DNA of 64,000 nt from Bacteroidota bacterium (GCA_024279425.1 JAJRRO010000038.1:62001-126000), one strand, 5' to 3'. Counted from the stretch's first letter, positions 1 through 8,746 are shown. Program-made: numbers and translations. Notes: generated by a model not told the origin, from the sequence alone.

Positions 1-503
1 TTTTTGGAATGCAGCAAAAACTTTCGATTTTCATTGGTGCCCTGATGATAATCATTGTCTTTATACCCCACATGTCCTTTAGTAAATATAACTTTTCAAA
101 ACCAATATTTAGAATCATATCAAAGGTCAAAAGCCGATTGGGACAAGAACTTAAGAAGAAAACGCCCGATACGTTTCTGACCATAGGGTTTTTAAATGGA
201 TTTTTACCCTGTGGCCTAGTGTATATGGCTCTTTTTGGTGCCATTGCCATGGGTAGTTCTTGGGAAGGAAGCCTATATATGGTACTATTTGGCCTGGGCA
301 CCATTCCTTTGATGACAACGGCCATTTATATGAGTGGCCTGCTAAAGAGTTCGGCAAAGAAAAGAATTCAACAATTAATTCCAGTTTTTGTGGTGGTTAT
401 AGGAATACTATTCATTCTTCGAGGAATGGGACTCGGTATTCCATACATATCTCCAAAACCCATAATGGATATGGTATCGAGTACCATGGAGTGCCATCCT
501 TGA
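1..503 (+). CDS. Sulfite exporter TauE/SafE-like membrane protein, 5' truncated by window edge
   Basis: Only the last 165 or so residues are present; the frame is open to the first base of the window, so the ATG at position 9 is probably internal. The protein has hydrophobic segments near residues 5-20, 55-80, 85-110 and 120-140, and the motif GFLNGFLPCGLVYMAL, a proline-cysteine pair in a membrane helix typical of the DsbD/TauE-SafE/UreH-like group. It ends in ECHP. Family members are usually about 220-240 aa. In Flavobacteriaceae such a gene commonly ends the cbb3 oxidase (cco) cluster, which would lie just outside the window; that placement is inference. A role in copper or thiol handling for oxidase maturation is likely but not shown. 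Confidence 0.75.
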   Translation, partial: FGMQQKLSIFIGALMIIIVFIPHMSFSKYNFSKPIFRIISKVKSRLGQELKKKTPDTFLTIGFLNGFLPCGLVYMALFGAIAMGSSWEGSLYMVLFGLGTIPLMTTAIYMSGLLKSSAKKRIQQLIPVFVVVIGILFILRGMGLGIPYISPKPIMDMVSSTMECHP

Positions 504-654
504 AATTTTGTAATAGCTTTTTAGTGAATTACTGGGAATGTTTAATAAACGTTCTTAGTAGACCTTACCATAGAATCAAGGTTCAAAAGATGATGGTTTA
601 TTAAGTAGCTGGATACATAGTGCGCAATAAGGAATTTTATTTAAAAATAGTATT

Positions 655-958
655 ATGTACCATTCATTCAAAAAGGTTTCAATCTCAGAAGCCGTATCCA
701 TCGTAAAATCAGGTGACCATATTTTTGTTCGAGTGGCAGCCATGACCCCAAATACCTTGGTCAATGCGATGTGTGAAGAAAGGTATGAAGAACTTGAAAA
801 TAGTTGAGGTTATATCGATTCACACGGACGGGGAGGTGAAATATGCCTTACCCCCGTATAACAAAGCTTTTAAAATAAATAGCTGTTTTGTTGGTGGCAA
901 TGTAAGGAAAGCAGTGAACACCAATCAAGGGGATTATATTCCAATTTTTTGAGTAAAA
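655..958 (+). pseudogene. Decayed N-terminal fragment of an acetyl-CoA hydrolase / CoA-transferase
   Basis: An ATG at 655 opens a frame of 50 codons (ISEAVSIVKSGDHIFV, then AAMTPNTLVNAM) that stops at 807. The homologous continuation lies in another frame from about 785: KNLKIVEVISIHTDGE, then SCFVGGNVRKAV and DYIPIF, stopping at 950-952 in a T run where one more T would give the family sequence DYIPIFLS. This is the typical start of 4-hydroxybutyrate CoA-transferase/acetyl-CoA hydrolase proteins, which run to about 430 aa; only about 100 residues remain. The fragment runs straight into an ABC permease fragment at about 956-960, marking a deletion junction. It is non-functional. Confidence 0.8.
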
Positions 959-1919
959 ATCATCCAAAAAGAGTTCAGACAGATCTTTAGAAATAAAGCG
1001 ATGCTTCCTATTATTTTGCAGTACTGACTGATTTTCCTTCATCCAAAATTGCCACTTCGGCAATGTTGAACGGAAAAGTGGATGTGGTCTTGGAAATTCC
1101 TCACAATTTTGAACGTAACCTCCTTAAAGAGAAAAAACAGATGTATCACTTACGATAAGTGCCATAGACGGCGCAGCCGAAGGTGTTGAAAATGTGTATG
1201 TAAACCAGATTGTGCGGCGGTTTAACAAAAAAGCCCAAGTACGGTTAATGCAAGCCGGAAATAGGATGGAAAAGCTACAGGCTATAGAAACCATCCCATC
1301 ATTTTGGTATAATGAGACCTTAAAATTACAAAACCTTTATGGTCCTAGGAATCTTGGTATTGCTGGTCACAATGATCACACTTTTTTATCTGGAATGAAC
1401 GTGGTCCGCGAAAAGGAAATCGGAACCTTAGAGCAGATCAATGTAACACCAATAAAAAAGCACCAGTTCATCATTGGTACATTGTTCTCGTTTCTTGTTC
1501 TGGGATTAGTGCTGCTTACTGTGCGACTTATCATAGCAAAGCTTTTGTTCAATATCCTCATTGTTGGGAGTGTTGGTTTACTATATCTTTATACAATCGT
1601 TTATATCTTGGTGGTTCTGGGCATTGGGCTGTTCATTTCCAATTTTACGGACACCCAGCAACAAGCTATGTTCATTGCTTGGTTTTTTATGGTTATTTTC
1701 CTTTTAATGAGTGGCCTTTTTACCCCGATTGAAAGTATGCCGAAATGGGCACAGGTATTAACCGAATTCAACCCTATAAAATACGTTGTACAGGTAATGC
1801 GGATGGTTATGCTGAAGGGCGCAGGTTTTACCGATATTTATCCCCAATTAATCAAAACATTCGCTTATGCAGTGCTCATGAACGGTTTAGCTGTATTCAG
1901 CTATAAAAAGGTATCTTAG
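959..1919 (+). pseudogene. Decayed ABC-2 type transporter permease
   Basis: The sequence reads as an ABC-2 permease (YhhJ/YbhR type) only if the frame is changed repeatedly. IIQKEFRQIFRNKAMLPII lies at 959-1015, GKVDVVLEIPHNFERNLL at 1078-1131 in a second frame, AIDGAAEG to ETLKL at 1161-1328 in a third, KTFMVLGILVLLVTMI at 1330-1377 back in the second, and LSGMNVVREKEIGTLEQINV to the stop in the third. At least three shifts are one-base changes in A or T runs (near 1140, 1323 and 1382). About 30-40 residues are missing after MLPII. The 241-codon open frame from a GTG at 1194 looks intact but is scrambled over residues 46-62. The usual HlyD and ATPase partners are absent. Confidence 0.85.
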
Positions 1920-1947
1920 ACAAGACCAATAGAAGCAAGTTGATTGT

Positions 1948-2346
1948 ATGACAACCAAAACAGATATTAAAAATAGAGCAGACATTACAGCATTGGTCGA
2001 AACCTTTTACACAAAGATTAGGGCTGATGAAGTTTTAGGTCCAATCTTTAATGGCATCATCAAAGATTGGGAGAGTCATTTGGTCTTACTCACCGATTTT
2101 TGGGAAACACAGCTTTTATTGATTCGTAAATACCATGGAAACCCAATCACAGTACACCAAGATGTAGATGACAAAATGAATCATTCTATAAACCCAGAAC
2201 ATTTTGGGTTATGGCTAAATCTTTGGTTTGAAACGCTGGACGAACTTTTTGAGGGCGAAACCACTTGGGTTGCCAAAAATAGGGCACAAAAAATGTCGAC
2301 TATGTTATATATGGAGATGTACAAACATCGATCTGCCAATTCCTAA
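1948..2346 (+). CDS. Group III truncated haemoglobin
   Basis: A 132-aa cytosolic globin of the short 2-on-2 type. It has the group III pattern: VETFYTKIRADEVLGPIF near the N-terminus, then LTDFWETQLLL, YHGNPITVHQDVD with the likely proximal haem histidine, and FGLWLNLWFETLDELF. Proteins of this type bind O2 or NO and are often linked to nitrosative stress; the specific function here is inferred from position, next to the nitrate and nitrous oxide reductase genes. It follows the permease pseudogene by 28 bases and converges on the nap operon with only 3 bases between the two stop codons. The gene is intact. Confidence 0.9.
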   Translation: MTTKTDIKNRADITALVETFYTKIRADEVLGPIFNGIIKDWESHLVLLTDFWETQLLLIRKYHGNPITVHQDVDDKMNHSINPEHFGLWLNLWFETLDELFEGETTWVAKNRAQKMSTMLYMEMYKHRSANS

Positions 2347-2349
2347 AAG

Positions 2350-3576
2350 TCAAGATTCATTTTTATGATACCGAAGCGCACCTGTTTCAATCTTAATGGC
2401 AGTTTTGGCAAGCATTGTAAATACAAATGCCCCTAGTGCCCAAATACCAAGGGTTACCCCAATCTCAATTCCTGTTGGCGTATATTCAACGATTTTTCCA
2501 TAGGGGCCAGGAATGAACCCCGGAACGATCAAACCGAAACCTTTCTCAATCCAAATAGCCACAAATAGGATAAAGCAAGCGAAATAAAGCACTTTGGAAT
2601 TATTCCGTAGTTTATGAAATGTGAGAGTTACCGTTGCCAAAACATTTAAGGAAATTGACGTCCATATCCAAGGCAACAAGGCCGTTTTTCCGTCCAATCC
2701 GAAAAACAGATAATAAGCACTTTCACTATGATGGGTCGGGGCATAAAATTCCTTGAACAGCTCCGAAATCAACATAATCAAGTTTATTTGGGCCGCCACG
2801 GTTACGACCATCGCAATTTTCTTCAAGGTCTCGTTCCTGATTTTAAATGCCGTAAACGTTCTTATAATGGCCAATACCAAAATAATCAAAGCGGGTCCGG
2901 CAGCAAAAGCCGAAGCTAAAAAACGTGGACCCAGTAATGCATTGTTCCAAAAAGGGCGTGCTTGTAGACCCTGATATAAAAACGCCGTAACAAGATGTAT
3001 TCCTACCGCCCAAAAAACCGATAGTAACGCCCCAGGAATATATACTTTTGAATTCGATTCTTTTCCTTGATAGTGTCTGAACAAAATATAAAATGGAATA
3101 CTGATATTCAAAAACAAATACCCATTTAGAACCAATACGTCCCATGTAAGCATTGAATTAGGGAAATTGAATACCCCTATTCCAGGAATCATATGCCATA
3201 ATACCGAAGGCCCTCCCATATCAGCAATAACAAAGGCCAAACACATAATGAGAGCCGCAACGGCTATTCCCTCTCCTATCAATACAGCCTGTTTAAAATC
3301 AATGTCCTTTAATACATAGGTTGGCATGACCAACATAACGGCGGCGGCGGCAACACCTACCAAAAAAGTAAAATTGGAAATATACAATCCCCAACTTACC
3401 CTATCTGTCATTCCTGTTACACTTAGACCATGTTCCAATTGAACAGAATAGCAGTACATTCCGACCAACATTACAAAGGTCAAAAATGCCATCCAAATAT
3501 GGTATTTTTTTGAACCATGTGTAATAACGTCCAAACTGTCTTTAACTAAACTTCCAAAAACTTTAAGTCGTCTCAT
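2350..3576 (-). CDS. NrfD/PsrC-family polysulfide-reductase-type membrane subunit
   Basis: A 408-aa polytopic membrane protein with about ten hydrophobic helices. The stretches RVSWGLYISNFTFLVGVAAA, MGGPSVLWHMIPGIGVFNFP and LISELFKEFYAPTHHSESA are typical of NrfD/PsrC proteins, which oxidise or reduce quinol and pass electrons to a partner Fe-S protein. It is the last gene of the leftward nap operon, 37 bases after the Fe-S protein gene. Because the operon has no napC or napGH, this subunit with the preceding Fe-S protein is the likely quinol dehydrogenase for the periplasmic nitrate reductase. The family assignment is firm; the Nap role is inferred from gene order. Confidence 0.88.
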   Translation of the reverse strand: MRRLKVFGSLVKDSLDVITHGSKKYHIWMAFLTFVMLVGMYCYSVQLEHGLSVTGMTDRVSWGLYISNFTFLVGVAAAAVMLVMPTYVLKDIDFKQAVLIGEGIAVAALIMCLAFVIADMGGPSVLWHMIPGIGVFNFPNSMLTWDVLVLNGYLFLNISIPFYILFRHYQGKESNSKVYIPGALLSVFWAVGIHLVTAFLYQGLQARPFWNNALLGPRFLASAFAAGPALIILVLAIIRTFTAFKIRNETLKKIAMVVTVAAQINLIMLISELFKEFYAPTHHSESAYYLFFGLDGKTALLPWIWTSISLNVLATVTLTFHKLRNNSKVLYFACFILFVAIWIEKGFGLIVPGFIPGPYGKIVEYTPTGIEIGVTLGIWALGAFVFTMLAKTAIKIETGALRYHKNES

Positions 3577-3613
3577 TCTATACGTTGTTATCTCCCTTAC
3601 TGTTTTAACACCC

Positions 3614-4711
3614 TTAATCCATAAAATACCAAAACTTAGGCTCCGTTCCCAAATCTTCTTTTAGTCTAAAAACCTTTTTGTTTTCAAGCACCCATCGTAT
3701 GGTACTATCAGGGTCCAAAAGGTTGCCAAAAATACGTGCTCCTGTAGGGCATGCTTCCACGCAAGCAGGATTTTTACCGGCCCTGGAACGTTGTACACAA
3801 AAAGTACATTTTTCCACTACTCCCTTTTTGCGCATGCGATTCCCAAGGTAATGCTGGTTTTTGTTCACTTCTTCTTCCGGGACTTCTGGCGTACTCCAGT
3901 TAAAACGACGGCCATCATAAGGACAGGCTGCCATACAGTATCTACAGCCTACACACCAATCATAGTCTACGACCACCAGACCATCATCTTCCCGCCAAGT
4001 TGCCTGTACTGGACACACCTCTACACATGGGGGATTGTCACAATGAAAGCACTGTGTGCCCATATAGAAATGCCCTTCTGCAGGAACTTCATGATAATAA
4101 TTATCGTCGGCCTCATTAAAATTAAAGCCCTTGCCATCCTCCATTTCATGAATTCGGATATATTCCATCTGGGAGCTTCTGTCTTGATTATTTTCCTCAA
4201 CACAGGCCGTTACACAATCCATATATCCTTGGCACTTGGAAATGTTGAAGGCATAACCAAATAGCACATCTTCCTCGGCATTTTTAGAAGACATGCTTAT
4301 AGTTTTCCCCGTGCGTAATTGATAGGAGCGGACCAATCTATCTACTGTTCCTTTTTTCTCCTCATCGGACATTAATTTATAATTGCCCTTGAATTGCTCT
4401 TCCCAATCGATCTGTGCTTTTTCCTTGGTTTCATCCCCAACGATTACACTACAGGAGGTAGTAATCGCACCAGCTCCCACCATTAAACTGGCCGTAAGTT
4501 TTTTAAAGGCCGATCTTCTGTCCATCTTTACATCAAAGACCTGTTCAAAACCATCTTTATGTCTTTCCTCTCCAATGGCGTTCTCATCGGTATTTTCGCT
4601 ATTGTGGCTTCCACATCCTCCAGATGGGTTCCCACATCCACAAGAACCTGAAGGTTTGGTGTTCGAATTACCTAGATTTAGAGAAAACCATTTTTTAATA
4701 CTATCGCCCAT
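3614..4711 (-). CDS. Tat-type four-cluster [4Fe-4S] electron-transfer protein (NrfC/DmsB-like)
   Basis: A 365-aa protein. Its N-terminus is rich in Gly and Cys (residues 20-40) and a twin-arginine segment DRRSAFKK followed by a hydrophobic stretch lies unusually deep, at residues 64-85, as in ActB-like and related proteins. Cysteine groups are CQGYMDCVTAC (160-170), CFHCDNPPCVEVCP (221-234), CVGCRYCMAACP (253-264) and CTFC with CVEACP near 300-325, enough for about four clusters. It should carry electrons on the periplasmic side between the NrfD-type membrane subunit downstream and the haem proteins upstream in the same operon. The first group is C-x5-C-x3-C, so it departs from the classic C-x2-C spacing. 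Confidence 0.88.
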   Translation of the reverse strand: MGDSIKKWFSLNLGNSNTKPSGSCGCGNPSGGCGSHNSENTDENAIGEERHKDGFEQVFDVKMDRRSAFKKLTASLMVGAGAITTSCSVIVGDETKEKAQIDWEEQFKGNYKLMSDEEKKGTVDRLVRSYQLRTGKTISMSSKNAEEDVLFGYAFNISKCQGYMDCVTACVEENNQDRSSQMEYIRIHEMEDGKGFNFNEADDNYYHEVPAEGHFYMGTQCFHCDNPPCVEVCPVQATWREDDGLVVVDYDWCVGCRYCMAACPYDGRRFNWSTPEVPEEEVNKNQHYLGNRMRKKGVVEKCTFCVQRSRAGKNPACVEACPTGARIFGNLLDPDSTIRWVLENKKVFRLKEDLGTEPKFWYFMD

Positions 4712-4755
4712 ATCTTATTGTTATTAAAAATGATAACCGTCTGTAACGGTACACA

Positions 4756-5388
4756 TTATCTCCTTTCCTTTTCTGTTTGCGTATTAAATTTTGCCGGCCA
4801 TCGGGATTTAAAACCAGGGTCGTGCGGATTATGGCAATTCACACAGGTCATTGAAGCTCTCGGTGGTGCCCAACTTGCGATCTTTTTACCATGTGCCCCA
4901 CCTTTCCAATCGTCAAATTGGTTGGTATGACATTGTGCACATAATCGATAACTGTAGTTAAAATCCAAGGTGTTGCCGGTCAAACTTATCAAGTTGTCCA
5001 TATTTGAACCATCATGACAGGTTACACAGTTCATCGTGTTGGCATCAGCGTGATTCAGACCCAAATTCCAATGTGCCTTTTTTGCCTCATTCTCGTTTTG
5101 CATTTGGGCAAGTGATTTCGAATGGCACTCTGTACAGGTATATGATTTTATTTGGCTTTTGCGCTCAGGAATCAAGAAGGTATGCGCCCCCTCTGATATT
5201 TCAAGTGTTTTTATATCCCCAATAAAATCTTCGGAAGAAATTGATATTCCTTGATAGTCTTTGCTTTCAGCTTCAATTTTATCGGTTATATTATGATACT
5301 CATGTTCCTGGTGTTTGCAAGAAGAAAAAAAACTTGTCACCAGAAACAACCCACTTAAAGCATATAGAATGTGGTACTTGTCCTTCAT
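4756..5388 (-). CDS. Tetrahaem c-type cytochrome lipoprotein
   Basis: A 210-aa protein with a lipoprotein signal (hydrophobic residues 8-22, FSSC with the acylated Cys at 24) and four CxxCH haem motifs: CTECH at 85, CVTCH at 121, CAQCH at 150 and CVNCH at 182. It belongs broadly to the cytochrome c3/NapC-NrfH-like multihaem group but has no NapC-type transmembrane anchor; attachment would be by lipid. It lies between the napB-like gene (6-base gap) and the Fe-S protein gene. Its probable role is to pass electrons from the Fe-S/NrfD module to NapAB. That role is inferred from the operon. Confidence 0.85.
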   Translation of the reverse strand: MKDKYHILYALSGLFLVTSFFSSCKHQEHEYHNITDKIEAESKDYQGISISSEDFIGDIKTLEISEGAHTFLIPERKSQIKSYTCTECHSKSLAQMQNENEAKKAHWNLGLNHADANTMNCVTCHDGSNMDNLISLTGNTLDFNYSYRLCAQCHTNQFDDWKGGAHGKKIASWAPPRASMTCVNCHNPHDPGFKSRWPAKFNTQTEKERR

Positions 5389-5394
5389 TATTTA

Positions 5395-6066
5395 TTATCT
5401 CTTAAAAATACCTATTTCTGTTGTTTCACCATTTTTTGGAACATGACATTGCCTACAATTTATCCGTTCTGGGTGGGTTACCCTAATCTCCTTTGGAGCA
5501 CTTGGCCCCGCATGGCAGGCCAAGCAATTTTCCCGCATTTGAATCTGATGTGGAATCACTGGTGGGCTTCCCAATAAAGCATTATTCACGCCCGTCAAGG
5601 GTGCCTCAACATTCTCATATCGGGTCTGAACAAATAGGGTTTCGGTATTTTGAGCCACATGACATTGCCTACAATTCGTCATTTCTGGATGTGGGGTTAC
5701 CGGGGCATAAGCCTCATATTTTTCTGTATAACCTCCATTTTCATGACATTTCAAACATTTATTTCCTCCCAAATTAAGTTCATCTGTCGGGTGGGGAATA
5801 CTTGGTGGTGCCCCAGGGTACGCCCTGTTTTTGTAATACTCCTTCAAGGTTCTCGAATGGGTTTCGTCAATTGGCATATTTGAATAATCCAGTGCGTGCT
5901 CTGAACGTTTGAACACCCCCGTCTCGGAAGGTATAATACTACTGGGGTCATTCCTTTCAATCGGAATATAAGCCTCCTCCAAACCCGTTTGATAACTGTG
6001 ATTCCATACTACTATGAAAGAAATAAACAGGATGATGAATAATGATATGATAACCAATCTCTTCAT
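5395..6066 (-). CDS. napB: NapB-like nitrate reductase cytochrome subunit with four haem motifs
   Basis: A 223-aa protein with an N-terminal membrane/signal segment (residues 4-22). NapB is normally dihaem: a PPxIPH motif, then CxxCH, then a second CxxCH followed by xxQ. Here the block occurs twice: PPSIPH at 87-92 with CLKCH at 104 and CRQCH at 132, then PPVIPH at 168-173 with CLACH at 181 and CRQCH at 204. The two halves look like an internal duplication, giving a tetrahaem subunit. It starts 2 bases after the napA stop. The expected role is to donate electrons to NapA in the periplasm. Confidence 0.85.
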   Translation of the reverse strand: MKRLVIISLFIILFISFIVVWNHSYQTGLEEAYIPIERNDPSSIIPSETGVFKRSEHALDYSNMPIDETHSRTLKEYYKNRAYPGAPPSIPHPTDELNLGGNKCLKCHENGGYTEKYEAYAPVTPHPEMTNCRQCHVAQNTETLFVQTRYENVEAPLTGVNNALLGSPPVIPHQIQMRENCLACHAGPSAPKEIRVTHPERINCRQCHVPKNGETTEIGIFKR

Positions 6067-6068
6067 AA

Positions 6069-8396
6069 CTATGCTTTTTCTACCCTAACAGCACATTTTT
6101 TATAATCCGGCTCTTTGGAGATTGGACAAAAAGCATCTAAGGTAACGTCATTGATCATCATATTCTCATCAAAGAAAGGCACGAAGACCTGGCCTTGGGT
6201 GGGTAAGCCCCTCTCATTTATAGAAGCCGGCAATATACATGAACCACGACGTGATGTTACTTTTATCTTTTCCCCATTTCCAATGCTCAACATCTTTGCA
6301 TCCTCAGGATGAAACTCTACATATGCGCTCGGCATTGCCTTATGTAGCACGGGAATTCTGCGAGTCATAGAACCTGTATGCCAGTGTTCTATAACACGGC
6401 CCGTATTCAGCCAAAACGGATACTCATCGTCCGGAGCCTCTGGCGCAGGCTCAAAAGGTCGCTGCCAAATTACAGCCTTCCCATCGGGTTTGCCATAAAA
6501 ATGAAAGTCCTCACCATTACTACAAGCTGGGTCGTATTTGGCATTGAACCGCCATTGCGTAGATTTTCCATCAACATAGGGCCATATGACTCCTGATTGC
6601 TTTTTCAGCACATCCAATGGAGCCATACCATGTTTTGCCCCTTCATGAAATTGCCTGTACTCATTATATATCTCTTCAACATGATTCTCTTCACTATAAG
6701 GGAACAAATCTCCAAAGCCCATACGTTTTGCCACTTCTATGGTCATCCAAGCATCTGGAGTCGTCTCTCCAGGACCTTCAACCATTTTATCCCAATGCTG
6801 GGTTCGACGCTCTGAATTACCATATAAACCACTTTTCTCAATATGCCAAGAGGCGGGCAAAATAACATCGGCTACATCAGAAGTAGGGGTCGGGAAAACA
6901 TCAGATACCACAACAAAACAAGAATCTTTCTCCATTGCAGGACGATACCGACTTGTCTTGGGGAGCGATACCAAAGGATTGGTAACTTGGGTCCAAATAA
7001 ATTTAATGTCCCCACGATCAACAGCCCTGAACATTTCGGTAGCATGATATGTTGGCTTGGCCGGAATACGCCCATAAGGTACTTTCCAGATTTTGGCAGC
7101 CAAACGTCTGTGCTTTTCATTGGTGACCACCCCCTTGGGCAATTTATGTGTAAAGGTACCGACCTCTCTAGCGGTGCCACACGCAGATGGCTGGCCAGTC
7201 AATGAAAAAGGACCGTTTCCTGGCTGCGATATCTTACCGGTCAATAAATGTATATTGTACACAAGATTATTTATCCAGGTTCCCCTTGTATGCTGGTTCA
7301 TGCCCATACACCAATAAGAAACCACCTTTTTATTTGGATCTCCGTATATCGTGGCAAGGTATTTAATGTCTTTAACAGATACCCCAGAATATTTTGCCAC
7401 CTTTTCGGGTGTATAATCTTCCAAGAATTTTTTGTATGCCTCAAAATCTATCTTCTCAGGTTTGTCTGTAAACTTGAATTTATCTTCCAGACCATAACCT
7501 ATATTGGTCAACCCTTTACTAAAATTGCAATGCTTCTCAACAAACGATTTGTTGACCCAACCCTTATTGATTATTTCATGGCAAATAGCATTTGCTACTG
7601 CCAAATCAGTTTGGGGTTCAAATAAAATTGATTTATCCGAAGCTGAACTTGAGCGTGTTGTTCTTGTTGCAAAATCAATAATCTTGGCTCCCCTTCTATT
7701 TTTTTCTTCAAGCATTCTTGAGAACAACACAGGGTGCATTTCTGCCATATTGTTACCCCATGTAATGAAATAGTCTGCATAATCAATGTCCTCATAACAG
7801 CCCATAGGTTCATCAGCACCGAAAGTGGTTAAAAAACCTGTCACCGCACTGGCCATACAAAGGCGAGCGTTGCAATCCAGATTATTTGTACCAATGGCCC
7901 CTTTCATCAATTTAGAGGCCACATACCCTTCTGGAATGGTCGATTGGCCAGATGTGTACATCGCAACCGAGTCTTTACCATGCTTTTCAATGGTCTCCTT
8001 CATTTTATTCGCTACAATATCCAGTGCTTCATTGATAGGGGTTCTAACATAGCTGCCATTTTTCTTGACCAAAGCATGTGTTAATCTGTCTTTAGCCTGT
8101 ATGCACATGGTCTGGTGGTAGCCTTTTACACAAAGTAACCCCTTGTTAACAGAGCTATTCGGATCCCCTTTTACAGCTACCGCTTTTCCTTTATCAACAC
8201 CTACCAAAATTCCACACCCTACACCACAAAAACGGCATGGTCCTTTTTTCCAATCCAAATCATTCCCGCTTGGAAGATTTGCTTCTTGTTCTATAGCAAA
8301 TACAATTCCCGGGAACATTGTTGCCGCAGCAGTCATTGCAGCAGTTGCAGCCATTTTTTTGATGAAGCTTCGTCTATTTGTTGGAGTAATGCACAT
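6069..8396 (-). CDS. napA: Periplasmic nitrate reductase catalytic subunit NapA
   Basis: Molybdopterin oxidoreductase reducing nitrate to nitrite. From the ATG at 8396 it is 775 aa, close to other NapA proteins. A Tat signal begins MCITPTNRRSFIKK and is followed by an alanine-rich hydrophobic stretch. The [4Fe-4S] cysteines are C54, C57, C61 (CRFCGVGC) and C89 (LLCVKG). The motif CNARLCMASAV supplies the Mo-ligand Cys near residue 180. A TTG at 8405 in frame could extend the protein by three residues and overlap napD, but the ATG gives a better Tat signal. It lies 5 bases after the napD stop. Nothing indicates loss of function. Confidence 0.97.
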   Translation of the reverse strand: MCITPTNRRSFIKKMAATAAMTAAATMFPGIVFAIEQEANLPSGNDLDWKKGPCRFCGVGCGILVGVDKGKAVAVKGDPNSSVNKGLLCVKGYHQTMCIQAKDRLTHALVKKNGSYVRTPINEALDIVANKMKETIEKHGKDSVAMYTSGQSTIPEGYVASKLMKGAIGTNNLDCNARLCMASAVTGFLTTFGADEPMGCYEDIDYADYFITWGNNMAEMHPVLFSRMLEEKNRRGAKIIDFATRTTRSSSASDKSILFEPQTDLAVANAICHEIINKGWVNKSFVEKHCNFSKGLTNIGYGLEDKFKFTDKPEKIDFEAYKKFLEDYTPEKVAKYSGVSVKDIKYLATIYGDPNKKVVSYWCMGMNQHTRGTWINNLVYNIHLLTGKISQPGNGPFSLTGQPSACGTAREVGTFTHKLPKGVVTNEKHRRLAAKIWKVPYGRIPAKPTYHATEMFRAVDRGDIKFIWTQVTNPLVSLPKTSRYRPAMEKDSCFVVVSDVFPTPTSDVADVILPASWHIEKSGLYGNSERRTQHWDKMVEGPGETTPDAWMTIEVAKRMGFGDLFPYSEENHVEEIYNEYRQFHEGAKHGMAPLDVLKKQSGVIWPYVDGKSTQWRFNAKYDPACSNGEDFHFYGKPDGKAVIWQRPFEPAPEAPDDEYPFWLNTGRVIEHWHTGSMTRRIPVLHKAMPSAYVEFHPEDAKMLSIGNGEKIKVTSRRGSCILPASINERGLPTQGQVFVPFFDENMMINDVTLDAFCPISKEPDYKKCAVRVEKA

Positions 8397-8401
8397 ACTA
8401 A

Positions 8402-8635
8402 TCAATTTTGGGTGTCAAATCCGGAAACCATTGAAAATAACTTTAGACTTTCTATAGCTTCCAATTTCTCTTTTAAAATATTCTCTTCGATTTCACTTTC
8501 CGTATCAGTAACCAGAACAATAACGTCTTTATTTTGGGCCGGAATAACCTCGCAATGGTTTATCTTGGACAGAGCCATTAAAAGGTCTTCTTTTTTACCT
8601 TCTTGAGGGTGTGCTAAATAGCTTTTTATGGGCAT
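8402..8635 (-). CDS. napD: NapD-like chaperone for NapA maturation
   Basis: A 77-aa cytosolic protein. The pattern MPIKSYLAHPQEGKKEDLL, then a short beta strand DVIVLVTDTE and LEAIESLKLFSMVSGFD matches the ferredoxin-like fold of NapD, which binds the Tat signal of NapA and delays its export until the cofactor is in place. It is the first gene of the nap operon and precedes napA by 5 bases. NapD is small and weakly conserved, so the call leans on position as well as sequence. Confidence 0.85.
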   Translation of the reverse strand: MPIKSYLAHPQEGKKEDLLMALSKINHCEVIPAQNKDVIVLVTDTESEIEENILKEKLEAIESLKLFSMVSGFDTQN

Positions 8636-8702
8636 AGTTTACTAATATTATTCTGAATACAAAGCAAAGTACAAAAAACCGACATTTTAAGAATACCAAA
8701 AC

Positions 8703-8716
8703 ATGACAATTGTCAT
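8703..8716. promoter_or_regulatory. CRP/FNR-type operator between napD and moeA
   Basis: A perfect palindrome, ATGACAATTGTCAT, in the 162-base divergent gap. It has the form TGAC-N4-GTCA expected for CRP/FNR-family regulators of anaerobic or NO-responsive genes. Its centre (8709.5) lies 29.5 bases before the first base of a TAnnTTTG box that faces moeA, which would place it near -41.5, a class II activator position. The same core and spacing recur at hemN and at the nos operon. On the napD side no matching box is found at that distance. The regulator gene itself is not in the window. Confidence 0.75.
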
Positions 8717-8738
8717 AAAATGAATATTTTCAAGGCGT

Positions 8739-8746
8739 TATATTTG
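8739..8746 (+). promoter_or_regulatory. Bacteroidota -7 promoter box (TATATTTG) for moeA
   Basis: TATATTTG matches the Bacteroidota -7 consensus TAnnTTTG. It ends 51 bases before the moeA ATG and sits at a fixed distance from the palindrome at 8703-8716. No convincing -33 TTTG element is seen, which fits an activator-dependent promoter. Confidence 0.6.

Noticed and set aside
1194-1919. Intact 241-aa ABC permease
   Set aside because: The frame is open, but residues 46-62 are out of frame with the family and the 5' half of the gene lies in other frames, so it is a pseudogene.
8635-8700. A CRP/FNR-controlled nap promoter with the same 29.5-base spacing
   Set aside because: No TAnnTTTG box is found at that distance toward napD; the palindrome may still act on nap, but the geometry does not repeat there.
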